Shown here piece after piece: positions 28,008 through 37,668 of a DNA stretch of 64,000 bases. Below the pieces are notes generated by a model. The model was not told the origin of the DNA. It searched no databases and worked only from the letters and a program-made list of their open reading frames with translations. The stretch's first letter is position 1, and each line of letters begins with the position of its first letter. A program made the translations under genes and the position numbers. Origin of the DNA: CAVSCD01 sp963726335 (lineage in GTDB: Bacteria > Acidobacteriota > Aminicenantia > Aminicenantales > UBA8522); NCBI GenBank assembly GCA_963726335.1, contig CAVSCD010000010.1, positions 372,001 through 436,000 on the forward strand, read 5' to 3'.

Positions 28008-29190
28008 GCAGGCCCTCGATCTTATCCAGGATGGCCCGGGCGATCTCCCGCTTGCTCAGGACCTCCGTCGTCTCGGCGCGGCCGCCGCGGTCGATCATCA
28101 CGACCTGGTTGTCCTCGGCGTCGACCCCGACCCCGGGCCGCGAGACATCGTTGGCGACGACGAGGTCCAGCCCCTTCTCCTCGAGCTTCCGGCGGGCGTT
28201 GACCTCGAGATTCTCCGTCTCGGCGGCGAAGCCGACGATGAGCTTGTCTTTTCTCGACGGCTCGCGGCCCAGCGCGGCGAGGATATCTTCGGTCGGGGCG
28301 AGCTCGACCCGCCGCGGCGCGTCCCGCTTCTTGATCTTCTGTGTCGCCGCCGCGGCCGGCCGGAAATCGGCCACCGCCGCCGCCATGATCACGACGTCGG
28401 CCGGACCGAAGTTCTTCCGCACCGCGTTGAGCATTCCCGCTGCGGTCTCGACCGTCGTCGTTTCAACGCCGTAAGGAGGGAAGAGCGCCGTCGGGCCGGA
28501 TACGAGCACCACCCGGGCGCCGCGGACGCGCGCCTCGGCGGCCACGGCGAACCCCATTTTCCCGGACGACCGGTTGGACAGGAATCGCACGGGGTCCAGC
28601 GGTTCGCGCGTCGGGCCGGCGGTGATCAGGAACGTTTTTCCTTTGAGGCTCTCCCCTCTTTCGAGGAGGGCCAGGCCGCGCTCGACGATGGTCTCCGGGG
28701 CGGCCAGCCGCCCCCATCCTTCGTCACGGCAGGCGAGATAGCCCTTCTCCGGCAGGACGATCTCGACGCCCGCGGCGGCGAGCTTCCGGATGTTCGCCTG
28801 GGTCTGCGGATGGAGATACATCGCGGCGTTCATGGCCGGGGCGACGAGGACCGGGCAGCGGGCCGCCAGATAAAGGGTCGACAGATAATCGTCGGCGATC
28901 CCCGAGGCGAATTTGGCGATGACGTTGGCCGTGGCCGGCGCCACGACGAGAAGGGAGATCTCCTCGGCCAGGGCGATGTGCGCGACCCGGTCGGCCGCCT
29001 CGCCGCCGAACAGCTCGACCGCGGCGGCCCGTCCGGAGAGGCTGCTGAACAGCCGGGGAGCGATGAGTCCGGCGGCGTTCCGGGTCATGACCACCTGCAC
29101 CTGGACCTCTTTTTTCTGGAAACCCCTGAGGACCTCGCAGGCTTTGTAGATGCTGATCGAGGACGATACGCCCAGAGCGATCGTTTTCAT
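27997..29190 (-). CDS. coaBC: Bifunctional phosphopantothenoylcysteine decarboxylase/phosphopantothenate-cysteine ligase
   Basis: Two CoA-pathway steps in one 397-residue protein. The CoaC half (1-190) is a flavin-dependent decarboxylase with the active His in AHIALAEE, the PAMNAAMY motif, and the catalytic Cys in GYLACRDEGWGR. The CoaB half starts GKTFLITAGPTREPLDPVRF and includes the NRSSGKMG loop and AAAVADFRP. It feeds CoaD, encoded at 17.8 kb. It overlaps gmk upstream (ATGA) and the UDG gene downstream. Confidence 0.95.
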   Translation of the reverse strand: MKTIALGVSSSISIYKACEVLRGFQKKEVQVQVVMTRNAAGLIAPRLFSSLSGRAAAVELFGGEAADRVAHIALAEEISLLVVAPATANVIAKFASGIADDYLSTLYLAARCPVLVAPAMNAAMYLHPQTQANIRKLAAAGVEIVLPEKGYLACRDEGWGRLAAPETIVERGLALLERGESLKGKTFLITAGPTREPLDPVRFLSNRSSGKMGFAVAAEARVRGARVVLVSGPTALFPPYGVETTTVETAAGMLNAVRKNFGPADVVIMAAAVADFRPAAAATQKIKKRDAPRRVELAPTEDILAALGREPSRKDKLIVGFAAETENLEVNARRKLEEKGLDLVVANDVSRPGVGVDAEDNQVVMIDRGGRAETTEVLSKREIARAILDKIEGLLAR

Positions 29191-29798
29191 GGCGCTTTTA
29201 CCCCCCTCCGGAAGCTCGCCAGGACTCGCCGGATATCCCGCGTCCGGGCGGCCCGCCGCGTTCTATTGCAGACGACGATCGCCGACAGCTCGTCGGCGGC
29301 CTCGTTGAGGTCGTCGTTGATGATGATGTGGTCGAAGCGCCGGCACTCCCGCGCCTCCTGTCTCGCCGTTTCGAGCCGGCCGGCGACCGCCTCCGGAGCG
29401 TCATGCCCGCGCCCGAGAAGGCGTTCACGGAGGGTCTCGAAATTCGGCGGCAGGATGAAGGTGAAAACGGCGTCCCGGACCTTGGCCCGGACCTGCCGCG
29501 CTCCCTGGACGTCGATGTCCAGGATCACGTCCCCGGCTTTCCCCTTGCCCAGCTCTTTCCGGGAAGTGCCGTAATAGGCGCCGTGGACAACCGCCCACTC
29601 CACGAAGGCCCGCCCGCGGATCATCTTCTTGAACTCCGGCAGACCGATGAAATAATACTCGCGCCCGTCCGTTTCCGTCGGCCGCCGGGGCCGCGTCGTG
29701 TGGGACACGGAAAAGCCGACGCCCCGGGTCGAAGCCAGAGCCAGCCGGATCAGGCTGGATTTCCCGCAGCCGGAAGGTCCCGTCACGACATGGATCAC
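29187..29798 (-). CDS. gmk: Guanylate kinase
   Basis: Phosphorylates GMP to GDP. The 203-residue protein has the P-loop GPSGCGKSS (7-15), the GMP-binding SHTTRPRRPTETDGREYYF, and FILPPNFETLRERLLGRG. It follows yicC by 10 nt, a gene order (yicC-gmk) seen in many bacteria. Confidence 0.95.
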   Translation of the reverse strand: MIHVVTGPSGCGKSSLIRLALASTRGVGFSVSHTTRPRRPTETDGREYYFIGLPEFKKMIRGRAFVEWAVVHGAYYGTSRKELGKGKAGDVILDIDVQGARQVRAKVRDAVFTFILPPNFETLRERLLGRGHDAPEAVAGRLETARQEARECRRFDHIIINDDLNEAADELSAIVVCNRTRRAARTRDIRRVLASFRRGVKAP

Positions 29799-29808
29799 GC
29801 TTCGCCCC

Positions 29809-30684
29809 CTACTCGATATTCTGGACGTGCTGGCGGATGGACTCCACCTCGCCCTTGACGGCCAGGATGGCCTTGACGATGCCGATGTCCTGGCTCTTGG
29901 AGTTGATGGTGTTGGCTTCGCGGGACAGCTCCTGCGCCAGGAAGTCGAGCATCTTGCCGACCGGCTCGCCGCTATCGCCGCGGACCAGGTCGTCGAAAGC
30001 CCCGAGATGGCTGCGCAGCCTGAGGATCTCCTCGGCGATGTCGGCCCGCTGGGCCAGCAGGGCGGCTTCGCTCTCGACCTTCCCTTCTTCGGCGCCCGGG
30101 CCGTTGTCGATCTCCTTCAGCCGGCGCTTCAGCTTGTCCCGGAGGTTCCGCGGCTGGGCGCCGGCCAGGGTCTCCACCTGTTTCAGGGACCGCCGGACCG
30201 CGCCGAGGTGCCGGCGCAGCCGGCCGGCGGTCTCGCGGCCCTCCCGGAGGCGCTCTTTGCCCACAGCGGCCAGGGTTTGCTCGAAGGCCGTCTCCAGGAA
30301 GGCCCGCTCGATCGCCGACAGGTCCTTGTGCCGAAGCTCGACGACCTGGGGGATCCTGAACAGGTTATCCACGGAAAAGCGGACGTCCTCGCCCAGCCGG
30401 CCGGCGGCCTTCCGGGCCGTCTCCAGGATCTTCCCCAGCAGGCCCTCATTGATCTGGACCTCCCAGCCGGCCGGGTCCAGAAAATCGAGGTCGATCGCCG
30501 CTTCGACCCGGCCGCGCTGGAGCTCTTTTTGGGCGAGCGCCTTCAGCCGGGTCTCGAGCCCGCCCAGGGGCTGGCCCTTGTAGCTCCAGTCGAAGTAACG
30601 GTGGTTGAGGGTTTTGACGCTGATCCGGGCCCGGAGGCCGGGGGCCTCGAAACGCTTCTCGCCGTATCCGGTCATGCTTCTCAC
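29809..30684 (-). CDS. yicC: YicC-family endoribonuclease
   Basis: A 291-residue member of the YicC/YloC family, single-strand-specific RNases. It starts MRSMTGYGEKRF and has NHRYFDWSYKG, and the DUF1732 C-terminus with SREANTINSKSQDIGIV. The start is taken as GTG at 30684, which overlaps the ABC-transporter stop (GTGA); the ATG at 30675 (MTGYG) is the alternative. Confidence 0.9.
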   Translation of the reverse strand: MRSMTGYGEKRFEAPGLRARISVKTLNHRYFDWSYKGQPLGGLETRLKALAQKELQRGRVEAAIDLDFLDPAGWEVQINEGLLGKILETARKAAGRLGEDVRFSVDNLFRIPQVVELRHKDLSAIERAFLETAFEQTLAAVGKERLREGRETAGRLRRHLGAVRRSLKQVETLAGAQPRNLRDKLKRRLKEIDNGPGAEEGKVESEAALLAQRADIAEEILRLRSHLGAFDDLVRGDSGEPVGKMLDFLAQELSREANTINSKSQDIGIVKAILAVKGEVESIRQHVQNIE

Positions 30685-32485
30685 GGCAGGGCCTCCTTTC
30701 CTTCGGGAAACTGGAGATCATGGAGCTTCCGGTAGATGCCGTTCAACCGGCACAGATCGTCGTGCCGACCCGACTCGACGATCCGCCCGTCGTCGATGAC
30801 ATAGATCCTATCGGCGTTGCGGATGGTCGAGATACGGTGGGCGATGATCAGGGTCGTCCGGCCCTTGACGGCGTTGGCCAGGGCGTCCTGGATGAGCCGC
30901 TCCGATTCCGTGTCCAGAGCCGAGGTCGCCTCGTCCAGGATGAGGATGGGCGCGTTCTTGAGCAGCGCCCGGGCGATGGCCAGCCGCTGGCGCTGACCGC
31001 TTGACAGCAGCCCGCCCCGCTCGCCGATCATGGTGTCGTAGCCCTGGGGCAGCGCCATGATGAAATCATGGGCCTTGGCGGCTCTGGCGGCCTCGATAAT
31101 CCGGTCATCGGGCGGGCCGTCGAGCCCGTAGGCGATGTTTCGCCGCACGGTGTCGTCGAACAGCACCGTCTCCTGGGTCACGAGGCCGATCTGGGCGCGG
31201 AGCGACGCCAGGGTGACGTCGCGCACGTCGATGCCGTCGACGGTGATCCGGCCGGCGGTCGGTTCGTAAAAGCGGGACAGCAGGTTGACGATGGTCGTCT
31301 TGCCCGCGCCGCTTAACCCGACAAAGGCGGCGGTTTCTTCGGGGTTCACCTCGAAGGCGATGCCCGTGAGCGTCGGCCGGTCCTCGCTGTAGCCGAAGGC
31401 GACGTTCTCGAACTTCACTCGGCCCCGCACCGGGGGCAGCGGGTAGGCGCCGGGGCTGTCCCGGATCTGCGGCTCGGCCTGGAGCACTTCCTGGATCCGC
31501 TGGTGGCAGGCGACGGCCTGCTGGATGACGTTATTGGCCCGGTTGAGCCGGTTGAGGGGCGTGTACATCGCGAAGAGCGCGAAGATGAAGGCGCCGAAGT
31601 CGCCGGCGCTGATGGCCCCCATGGCGATCCGCCGCGTCCCGACGTAGAGGATGAAGGCGCCGACGGCGCCGCCGATGAACTCCATGAACGGGGACGACAG
31701 GCTGCCGATCCAGGCCAGCTTCATGCTCGTCCGGAAATAGCTCGCCGTCGCCTGGACGAACCTCTTGATCTCGAACTCCTCCGACGTGAACGCCTTGATG
31801 ACCTTGTGGCCGGCGATGGTTTCGTGGAGGAGTCGGTAGATCTGCGACATCTTGCGCTGTCCGATGAGGCTTTTTTTCTTGAGCTGGCGGCTGAAGACAA
31901 CGAGGGGGATGACGGCCAGCGGAGTGATGATGAACGACACCAGGGCCAGGCGGATGTCGATGATGAAGATCCCGACGAGCAGCGCCAGGAGGGTGAACGT
32001 CTCTTCCACGAAGTCCGACAGCCCGCCGGCGATGGCCTGATGCATCTTGTCGACGTCGTTCGTCATCCGGGACATCAGGTCGCCCGTCGAAACCCGGTCG
32101 AAATAGGCCGGGGACTGATAGATGACGTGCCGGTAGAGGTCGTCACGGAGGCGTTTGACCACCCGGTGGCCGACGCCCTTCATGAAGAAATTGGCCAGGA
32201 AGGTGAACAAGCCCTTGCCGAAGATGACGACGAGCAGGATCAGCGGCAGGTAGCTCACCAGGTCTCCGCGGCTGATGCGGAGCAGCCTGAAGACCGAATC
32301 CATGACCCGGAACTTTTGGGGCAGGGTTCGGCCCGGGCGGGATTGAACAGGTTGTCCAGGATCGGCTGGACGAGGTTCACGAAAACGCCCGTGAACAGGG
32401 CCACGAAGACCGAGCAGCCAAGGGACAGGAGCAGGAGCTTTTTTTCCCGCCACGCCAGGCGCATCAGCGCGATGATGTCTTTCAT
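30681..32485 (-). CDS. MsbA-like ABC exporter, permease-ATPase fusion (one frameshift)
   Basis: Half-transporter of about 600 residues likely flipping lipid A-core or another lipid across the inner membrane. There are six transmembrane helices in the first ~320 residues. The ATPase has Walker A GLSGAGKTT, signature LLSSGQRQRL, Walker B ILILDEATSALD and the switch His in IIAHR. The true start is MKDIIALMRLAWREKKLLLL at 32485. One indel near 32320-32340, in the first periplasmic loop (after DNLFNPARA), moves the frame to FRVMDSVFRLL and on to the end. It overlaps the Asd-like gene (ATGA) and yicC. Confidence 0.88.
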
Positions 32486-33525
32486 GATCGGGCGCGCCGC
32501 GGGGTTCGCCGCTCCTGCAGCCGCTCGGCAATCTCCAGGGCGTTCAGCGCGGAACCCCGGGTCAGGTTATCGGTGACCGTCCAGATCCAGAAGGCGTTCG
32601 GGCGGTCCTCCTCCTTCTTGATCTGGCCGATGAAAATCTGGTCCTTGCCGGCCACCGACATCGAAGACACCGGGCATGAGCCCGAGCGGGGACCGACCTT
32701 GAACGCCGGGTGGCTGCGGTAAACGGCCTCGAGGTCGCGAATCCCGGCCGGGCCGGCGAGCTCGACGTAGGCCATGATGGAATATGTATGGAAGACCGGC
32801 GTCTGGACGATCGACAGGGTGACCGGGAAATCGGGCCGGCCGAGGACTCGGCGGACCTCCGAAATGACCCGCCGCTCGCCGCAGGAGAACCCGGCAGCAT
32901 CCGCGGCTTCGGTCCGCGACAGGAGGTTGAAGGCCACCTGGTCTTTGAACACCACTTTCCTGGGCTTGGCGCCCGCGAGCAGGGCGGTGCTCTGGTCGGC
33001 CAGCTCGCTGATGCCGGCCTGGTCGAAGGCGGAGGCCGGCTGCAGGATGAAAGCGACGGCCGTCGTCACCCCGAACCGGCCGATCAGGCGGTCGAGGAGC
33101 GAGGCCAGGATGATGGTCGCGGGCAGGGGGTTGGCGATGAGCGGGCAGCGCTCCCGGGCGGCGGCCTCGTCGTTGACGCCGGCGACGACGATGGGGACGC
33201 TCCCGTCGCCGCTGAAGGTGCCGCCCAGGTCGATGGCCTGGTAACCCGCCGTCGAGGCCAGCCGGCCGTAGGTCCTGTTGGTGACGTCGTCGGCGGCCAG
33301 GAAGACGAGGTCGATGCCCTCGAGAGCCTTCCCGTCGAGATGGTGGATGACCTTCGGCTCGTCCTGGAATTGGGTGAGCTTGCTGAACTCCTCGTCGACA
33401 TCGGGGTCGAAGAAGTCGATGCTGGTCAAGGGGAAGCCCTTGACGCTCAGGAGGTTCTTGATCTCCTGGCCCCGGAGGGACTCCGTGCCGATCAGGGCCA
33501 CCCGGAACGCGCTCTTGATCGTCAT
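32482..33525 (-). CDS. Aspartate-semialdehyde dehydrogenase-like protein lacking the catalytic cysteine (Usg-like)
   Basis: A 347-residue protein with the Asd fold: NAD(P) domain VALIGTESLRGQEI, LVFLAADD, and the dimerisation/catalytic domain (AFDQAGISELADQ, QTPVFHTYS). In real Asd the nucleophile is in an NCxT motif. Here the aligned stretch is ANPLPATII (131-139), with no cysteine. It is therefore probably not a dehydrogenase; the Usg protein of enterobacteria is a known relative with a similar loss. Its role is unknown. It sits between the DUF465 gene and the ABC exporter, overlapping the latter. Confidence 0.8.
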   Translation of the reverse strand: MTIKSAFRVALIGTESLRGQEIKNLLSVKGFPLTSIDFFDPDVDEEFSKLTQFQDEPKVIHHLDGKALEGIDLVFLAADDVTNRTYGRLASTAGYQAIDLGGTFSGDGSVPIVVAGVNDEAAARERCPLIANPLPATIILASLLDRLIGRFGVTTAVAFILQPASAFDQAGISELADQSTALLAGAKPRKVVFKDQVAFNLLSRTEAADAAGFSCGERRVISEVRRVLGRPDFPVTLSIVQTPVFHTYSIMAYVELAGPAGIRDLEAVYRSHPAFKVGPRSGSCPVSSMSVAGKDQIFIGQIKKEEDRPNAFWIWTVTDNLTRGSALNALEIAERLQERRTPRRARS

Positions 33526-33545
33526 GGTCCCCGGGGACGGCCGCC

Positions 33546-33767
33546 CTAGCGCGTCCCGCGAGATTGGGTCATCAGAACGTACATCCTGTCCTTCAGAGCG
33601 AGCTTCTGCTTCTTGATCTCGCGCTCCTCGACCCTCTCGTCCTCGGTGAGGAAGTTCTTGCTCTTGAGGCTTTCCAGCTTCTTTTCGCAGGACTGATGCT
33701 CCTCGTGGAGCTTCCTGAATTCCTCGTTCTCTTTGAGCAGAAGCTCTTTCAGTTCGATCTCATCCAT
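33546..33767 (-). CDS. Small coiled-coil protein, DUF465/YdcH-like
   Basis: A 73-residue, strongly charged helical protein (MDEIELKELLLKENEEFRKL) with the DEREIKKQKLALKDRM-type C-terminal helix of DUF465. The function of the family is unknown. The start is fixed by GGAGG 8 nt upstream of the ATG at 33767. Confidence 0.8.
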   Translation of the reverse strand: MDEIELKELLLKENEEFRKLHEEHQSCEKKLESLKSKNFLTEDERVEEREIKKQKLALKDRMYVLMTQSRGTR

Positions 33768-33813
33768 GCGGACGCCTCCACCGTCCAAGAATATCACAAC
33801 AGCGGGGGCCAAT

Positions 33814-34889
33814 TCAATTTGGCCGGGCGGCCGCGAACAGCGCTTCCAGGCGGGCGGCCAGGCTGTCCCAAGTGAGGGTCATGATCTTATCGTGGCCGGC
33901 CGCGGCCAGGCGTTCCCTGAGGGCGGGGTCGAGGATGAGCCTTTCGACCTGCCGCTTGAGGAAATACGGGTGGGCGAAAGGCACGACCAGGGCTGTTTTC
34001 CCGTCGATGGCGAAATCCCCGCTGCCGCTGGCGGTGCAGACGACCGGGAGCCCGCAGGCCATGGCTTCGGCGGCGGTATTGGCCCAGCCGGCGCGGCGCT
34101 CGGCGCTGACGAAGGCGTCGGCCCGGGAGAACAGCCAGGACAGTCGGTCCTGGGGAAGGTCGAGGTGGAACTCGTATGGAACGGAGTCCTGATCAGCGGG
34201 CGGGGGTCTCGCCGGTCCCGGCCGACCAGGCTGTCGAAAAAGAGGAGCCGAAGGCCGGGGTATTTCCGGTGGAGGGCCTCGGCGGCCTGGATGACGTGGC
34301 GGACGCCCTTTCTTTTCTTGTAGATGCGACCGTAGGAGAGGATGGTGAACGGTGTCAGAAGGCCCGGGTGGGCATGACGAGAAACCCCGGACAGCGCCGC
34401 CGGCTCGTCTTGATCAGAACCGGGCGAGACCACAGCGCCAATTCCAGCCTGAGAAGCCCCCCGCGGCACCGGCCGGAACACGTCCGGGTTGATCCCGCCG
34501 GGCGCCCTGTGGCAGGTGACGCCGTACTTGCGCTCGATCCGGCGGCAAATGCCCTCCGAGCTTCCCAGGAAGTGGTAGTCCCGGTGGGCCACCGCCTTTT
34601 CCAGCTTGTGGCCTTCAAGAACAAAATAGAAGAACTTCGCCCGGGCCCGGAGGCGGTCGAACTGCGGCAAGATGGAGAACTCGCCGCAGATCCCGATGTC
34701 GAATTCCGCGCCGCCCAGGGCGTCGAAAGGTATCGTCCGGCCGCGGAACTCGAGCCAATCGGGCTTCTCCCCCGCCGGCGTGAACAGCGTATAATCATGC
34801 CCCCGCCTGACGAGCGCGTTCCCCAGTTCGATATAGCGGCGGACGCCGCCGTAGATCTCGACGTTCGGCAGGAGGGCGGCGATCTTCAT
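33814..34889 (-). CDS. Glycosyltransferase family 4-like protein, frameshifted
   Basis: GT-B glycosyltransferase, about 355 residues, probably adding sugar to a surface glycan. The N-lobe has MKIAALLPNVEIYGGVRRYI and DIGICGEFSILPQF. The C-lobe has ILSYGRIYKKRKGV, FSRADAFVSAERRAGWANTA and EAMACGLPVVCTASG. An indel near 34180-34200 separates the first frame from VPYEFHLDLPQDRLSW. A poorly conserved stretch (about 34385-34470) may hide a compensating pair. The donor sugar is unknown. A repeat copy lies just upstream. Confidence 0.75.
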
Positions 34890-34933
34890 CAGGTCACCGA
34901 ACGTAACACGCCGGCAGCCGGCCGTCAAGAGAA

Positions 34934-35043
34934 GGGTCCTGTGACGGCACGGTCCTGTCCGTCCTCGGCCCCCCGCCGACGACGTTTGTGCCCTCCGAGG
35001 GGAGAGGGGTCCGTCGCCCGGGGGGCGGGACGGCCCGCGACCC
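34934..35043 (+). repeat. Dispersed palindromic repeat, copy C (diverged)
   Basis: About 110 bp. It begins GGGTCCTGTGACGGCACGG, keeps GTCCGTCCTCG and the CGAGGGGAGAGGGGTCC block, and ends GCGACCC. It is clearly related to copies A, B and D but shorter and with many changes. It lies between the glycosyltransferase start and tRNA-Phe, in a stretch with no gene. Confidence 0.65.
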
Positions 35044-35108
35044 GTCTCGAGGGACCCGGACGGTTTGACTTTAGAGGCCGATGAATATACTGAAACGCTC
35101 CCGAACAT

Positions 35109-35181
35109 GGCGAGGTAGCTCAGTCGGTAGAGCGAAGGACTGAAAATCCTTGCGTCGACGGTTCGATTCCGCCCCTCGCCA
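35109..35181 (+). tRNA. tRNA-Phe (anticodon GAA)
   Basis: Cloverleaf with a 7-bp acceptor stem GGCGAGG/CCTCGCC, D arm GCTC...GAGC, anticodon stem AAGGA/TCCTT with loop CTGAAAA (GAA), and a T arm with TTCGATT. The T stem has one A-C mismatch (GACGG/CCGCC). The 3' CCA is not encoded. Confidence 0.93.
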
Positions 35182-35285
35182 TTCCCTCTTTTTCAGCAAG
35201 ATCCAAGCCGCAAAAACCGGTAGTCAATCAGCCAGCGAGAAACGCGCTGAAATCGGCCGACTCGCGCTTCCCCCCCTAGCTTTGT

Positions 35286-36164
35286 TTAGATGACTGGCTT
35301 ACCCGTTTGCGCGCGGATGAATTCCCTCACCGGCCCGCCGAGCTCGGGGTGCTTCAGGGCCATGGCGATCGTCCCTTCCACGTATCCCTGTTTGTTCCCG
35401 CAGTCGTAGCGCGTCCCCTCGTAGAGGCACCCGTAGACCGGCTGGCTGTCGAGGAGCTTCCGGATGGCGTCGGTGATCTGGATCTCGCCCCGCTCATCGG
35501 GCGGCGTATTCCGGATAGCCTCGAAGATCTCGGGCGTAAAAACATACCGCCCCAGGATGCCGAGGTCCGAGAAGGCCTTTTCCGGCCCCGGCTTTTCGGC
35601 CATGTCCGCGACCTCGAAGACCCTCTCCGAGAGCTGTTTTTTGACCTTGATGATCCCGTACTTCTTCGTGCCTTCCCTGTCCACCCGCCCCAGGACGATG
35701 ACCGAGGCCCCCTTCTCCTCGAAGACATCGACGAGCTGCTTGATGCAGGGCACGACGCAGTCGTAGATGTCGTCGGGCGTCAGGGCGGCCACCGGCTCGC
35801 CGGCCGCGAACCCCTCCCCCATCAGGATGGCATGCCCCAGCCCGAGCATCCGGGGCTGGCGAATAAAGGAGATCTTCGCCAGCCGGACGATCCGCTCGAT
35901 TTCCTCCAGGAGCTCGAGCTTGTTCTTCTCCCGGAGGTGCGCCTCGAGCTCGGGACTGCTGTCGAAATGGTCCTCCATCGCCCCCTTGCCGCGGCTGGTG
36001 ATGATGCCGATCTCCTGGAGGCCGGCGCCCGCCGCCTCCTCGACCGTGTACTGGATGAGCGGCTTGTCGACGACCGCCAGCATCTCCTTGGCCTGCGCCT
36101 TGGAGGCGGGCAGGAGCCGCGTGCCGAAGCCGGCCGCGGGGATGATCGCCTTGCGGACCTTCAT
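35286..36164 (-). CDS. galU: UTP-glucose-1-phosphate uridylyltransferase
   Basis: Makes UDP-glucose for cell-surface polysaccharides. The 292-residue protein has the nucleotidyltransferase signature IIPAAGFGTRLLPASKA (9-25), the PLIQYTVEEA motif, TPDDIYD and GRYVFTPEIFE. The upstream phosphohexomutase at 15 kb would supply glucose-1-phosphate if it is a Pgm. It follows the FadL-type gene by 5 nt. Confidence 0.95.
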   Translation of the reverse strand: MKVRKAIIPAAGFGTRLLPASKAQAKEMLAVVDKPLIQYTVEEAAGAGLQEIGIITSRGKGAMEDHFDSSPELEAHLREKNKLELLEEIERIVRLAKISFIRQPRMLGLGHAILMGEGFAAGEPVAALTPDDIYDCVVPCIKQLVDVFEEKGASVIVLGRVDREGTKKYGIIKVKKQLSERVFEVADMAEKPGPEKAFSDLGILGRYVFTPEIFEAIRNTPPDERGEIQITDAIRKLLDSQPVYGCLYEGTRYDCGNKQGYVEGTIAMALKHPELGGPVREFIRAQTGKPVI

Positions 36165-36169
36165 GCTTC

Positions 36170-37510
36170 CTAGAACTTGTAGCTCACCGATATATGCGGG
36201 ACGAAGATCGTCATGTTATAGATGCCGGGCATGCTCGAAGCATAATCCGGCTCGTAGAGCCACTTGGCGAAATCGACCGTCCTCTCCGTCCCGAGCAGGA
36301 TCTCGCCCCCGATATCGATCACCAGGCCGTCCAGGTCCCAGCCCGCGCCCAGGGTGATGGCGTTAAAAGTATAGCTCGGGATCAGGATGTTCATCGTCTT
36401 ATCGGGCGCCGGCGCCGGGTCGTTGTAATAGCCCAGCCGGATCGCCACGTTCTGGTAAATCATGTATTCCGCGCCGACCCGGATCTGGAGTCTGTCTTTC
36501 CATTTCAGGGGCGTTACGGTCTCCCCGGCTTTGGTGAAGAACAGGCTCCAGGCCGGATCCATGTAGCTCGTGGCGATCTCGTCCACCGTTGACCATTGCG
36601 ACCACTGCAGGTCCGCGGTGATCACGAGGTCCCACGTCGGCCGGAAGGCCACGCCGCCGGCGATCCACCAGGGCCAGGTCAGGGACTTTTCGGTGTCGGA
36701 TTGCGTGACCAGTCCGAGCAGGTCGATGTTGGAGATGAGGGTCGTACCCTTGAATGTGATCTTGCTCGGGGTGCGCGCGGAGAGGCCGAGACTGAACATG
36801 CTGCTCGGCTTGTAGAGGACGCCAAAGGTCGCGCCGATCCCCCAGCCGTTGGAGCTGTCCTCGTACTGGCCGAGGTCGAGGGTTTGCTCGGGGGTCGCGG
36901 GAACGGCGCCGGCCCACCTTTTCAGGGAAAACGTGCCGTAATCGACGTTCAGGGCGGCCCCCATTGAGACCTGGTCATTGATCCTGTAGGAAATGGCCGG
37001 CGAGATGCTGATCTTGCCGATCCGGCTTTCCCACAGGTATGGCGAGCTGTGCTCGCCGGCCGGCAGTCCGAGCTGATAATCCTGGAGGTCGATGAAATCG
37101 TTCCCGTCCCAGGTGGCGCCCAGCCCGCCGGGCGTGTAGACGGCGATACCCGCAACCATCTGTTCATTGATCGGCTGATAGTAGGCCAACATGCCGGCGA
37201 GGTAATGTTTGGTTTTGGTCTGGGCGTCCACGAGGGTCGCGAGCCCGGTCTGCTGGGGGACCTGCATGACATAAGTGCCCGAAGGGATGAGGTCGACGCC
37301 GTAGAAGCCGAGGACCCGGGTCTTGAAATTCGATAGGCCCGCCGGGTTCCAGAAGACCGCGCTGTAATCGTCGGCCAGCGCGACGAAGGCGCCGCCCATG
37401 GCCACGGCGCGGCTGCCCATTCCGTTCAGGTTGAGCCCGTTTGCCAGAGAAAGTGAGCTGAGCGCCAAAGCGAGGAGCGCGCCCAGGATAATGGACTTTC
37501 TAGTTTTCAT
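36170..37510 (-). CDS. OmpP1/FadL/TodX-family outer-membrane transport protein
   Basis: A 446-residue beta-barrel with a cleavable signal peptide (SIILGALLALALSSLSLANG). The FadL N-terminal hatch region reads GLNLNGMGSRAVAMGGAFVA and LADDYSAVFWNPAGLS. Many amphipathic strands follow, and the chain ends in an aromatic residue (HISVSYKF) as outer-membrane proteins do. Family members import hydrophobic compounds such as fatty acids or aromatics; the cargo here is unknown. Confidence 0.92.
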   Translation of the reverse strand: MKTRKSIILGALLALALSSLSLANGLNLNGMGSRAVAMGGAFVALADDYSAVFWNPAGLSNFKTRVLGFYGVDLIPSGTYVMQVPQQTGLATLVDAQTKTKHYLAGMLAYYQPINEQMVAGIAVYTPGGLGATWDGNDFIDLQDYQLGLPAGEHSSPYLWESRIGKISISPAISYRINDQVSMGAALNVDYGTFSLKRWAGAVPATPEQTLDLGQYEDSSNGWGIGATFGVLYKPSSMFSLGLSARTPSKITFKGTTLISNIDLLGLVTQSDTEKSLTWPWWIAGGVAFRPTWDLVITADLQWSQWSTVDEIATSYMDPAWSLFFTKAGETVTPLKWKDRLQIRVGAEYMIYQNVAIRLGYYNDPAPAPDKTMNILIPSYTFNAITLGAGWDLDGLVIDIGGEILLGTERTVDFAKWLYEPDYASSMPGIYNMTIFVPHISVSYKF

Positions 37511-37668
37511 AGTAAGGTACCTCCACTGGGGCCGAATGCCGTCGACCTCGATCCAAGGGTTTCGATAGTTTTACTATATTCGGGTTCTTTTTGCAATCGC
37601 CCGCGGCGCGGCCTGGCCGCTTAAGCGTCTCCTGACGAATCCGCGAATCGGCGTTCCCTCCCCGCCGC

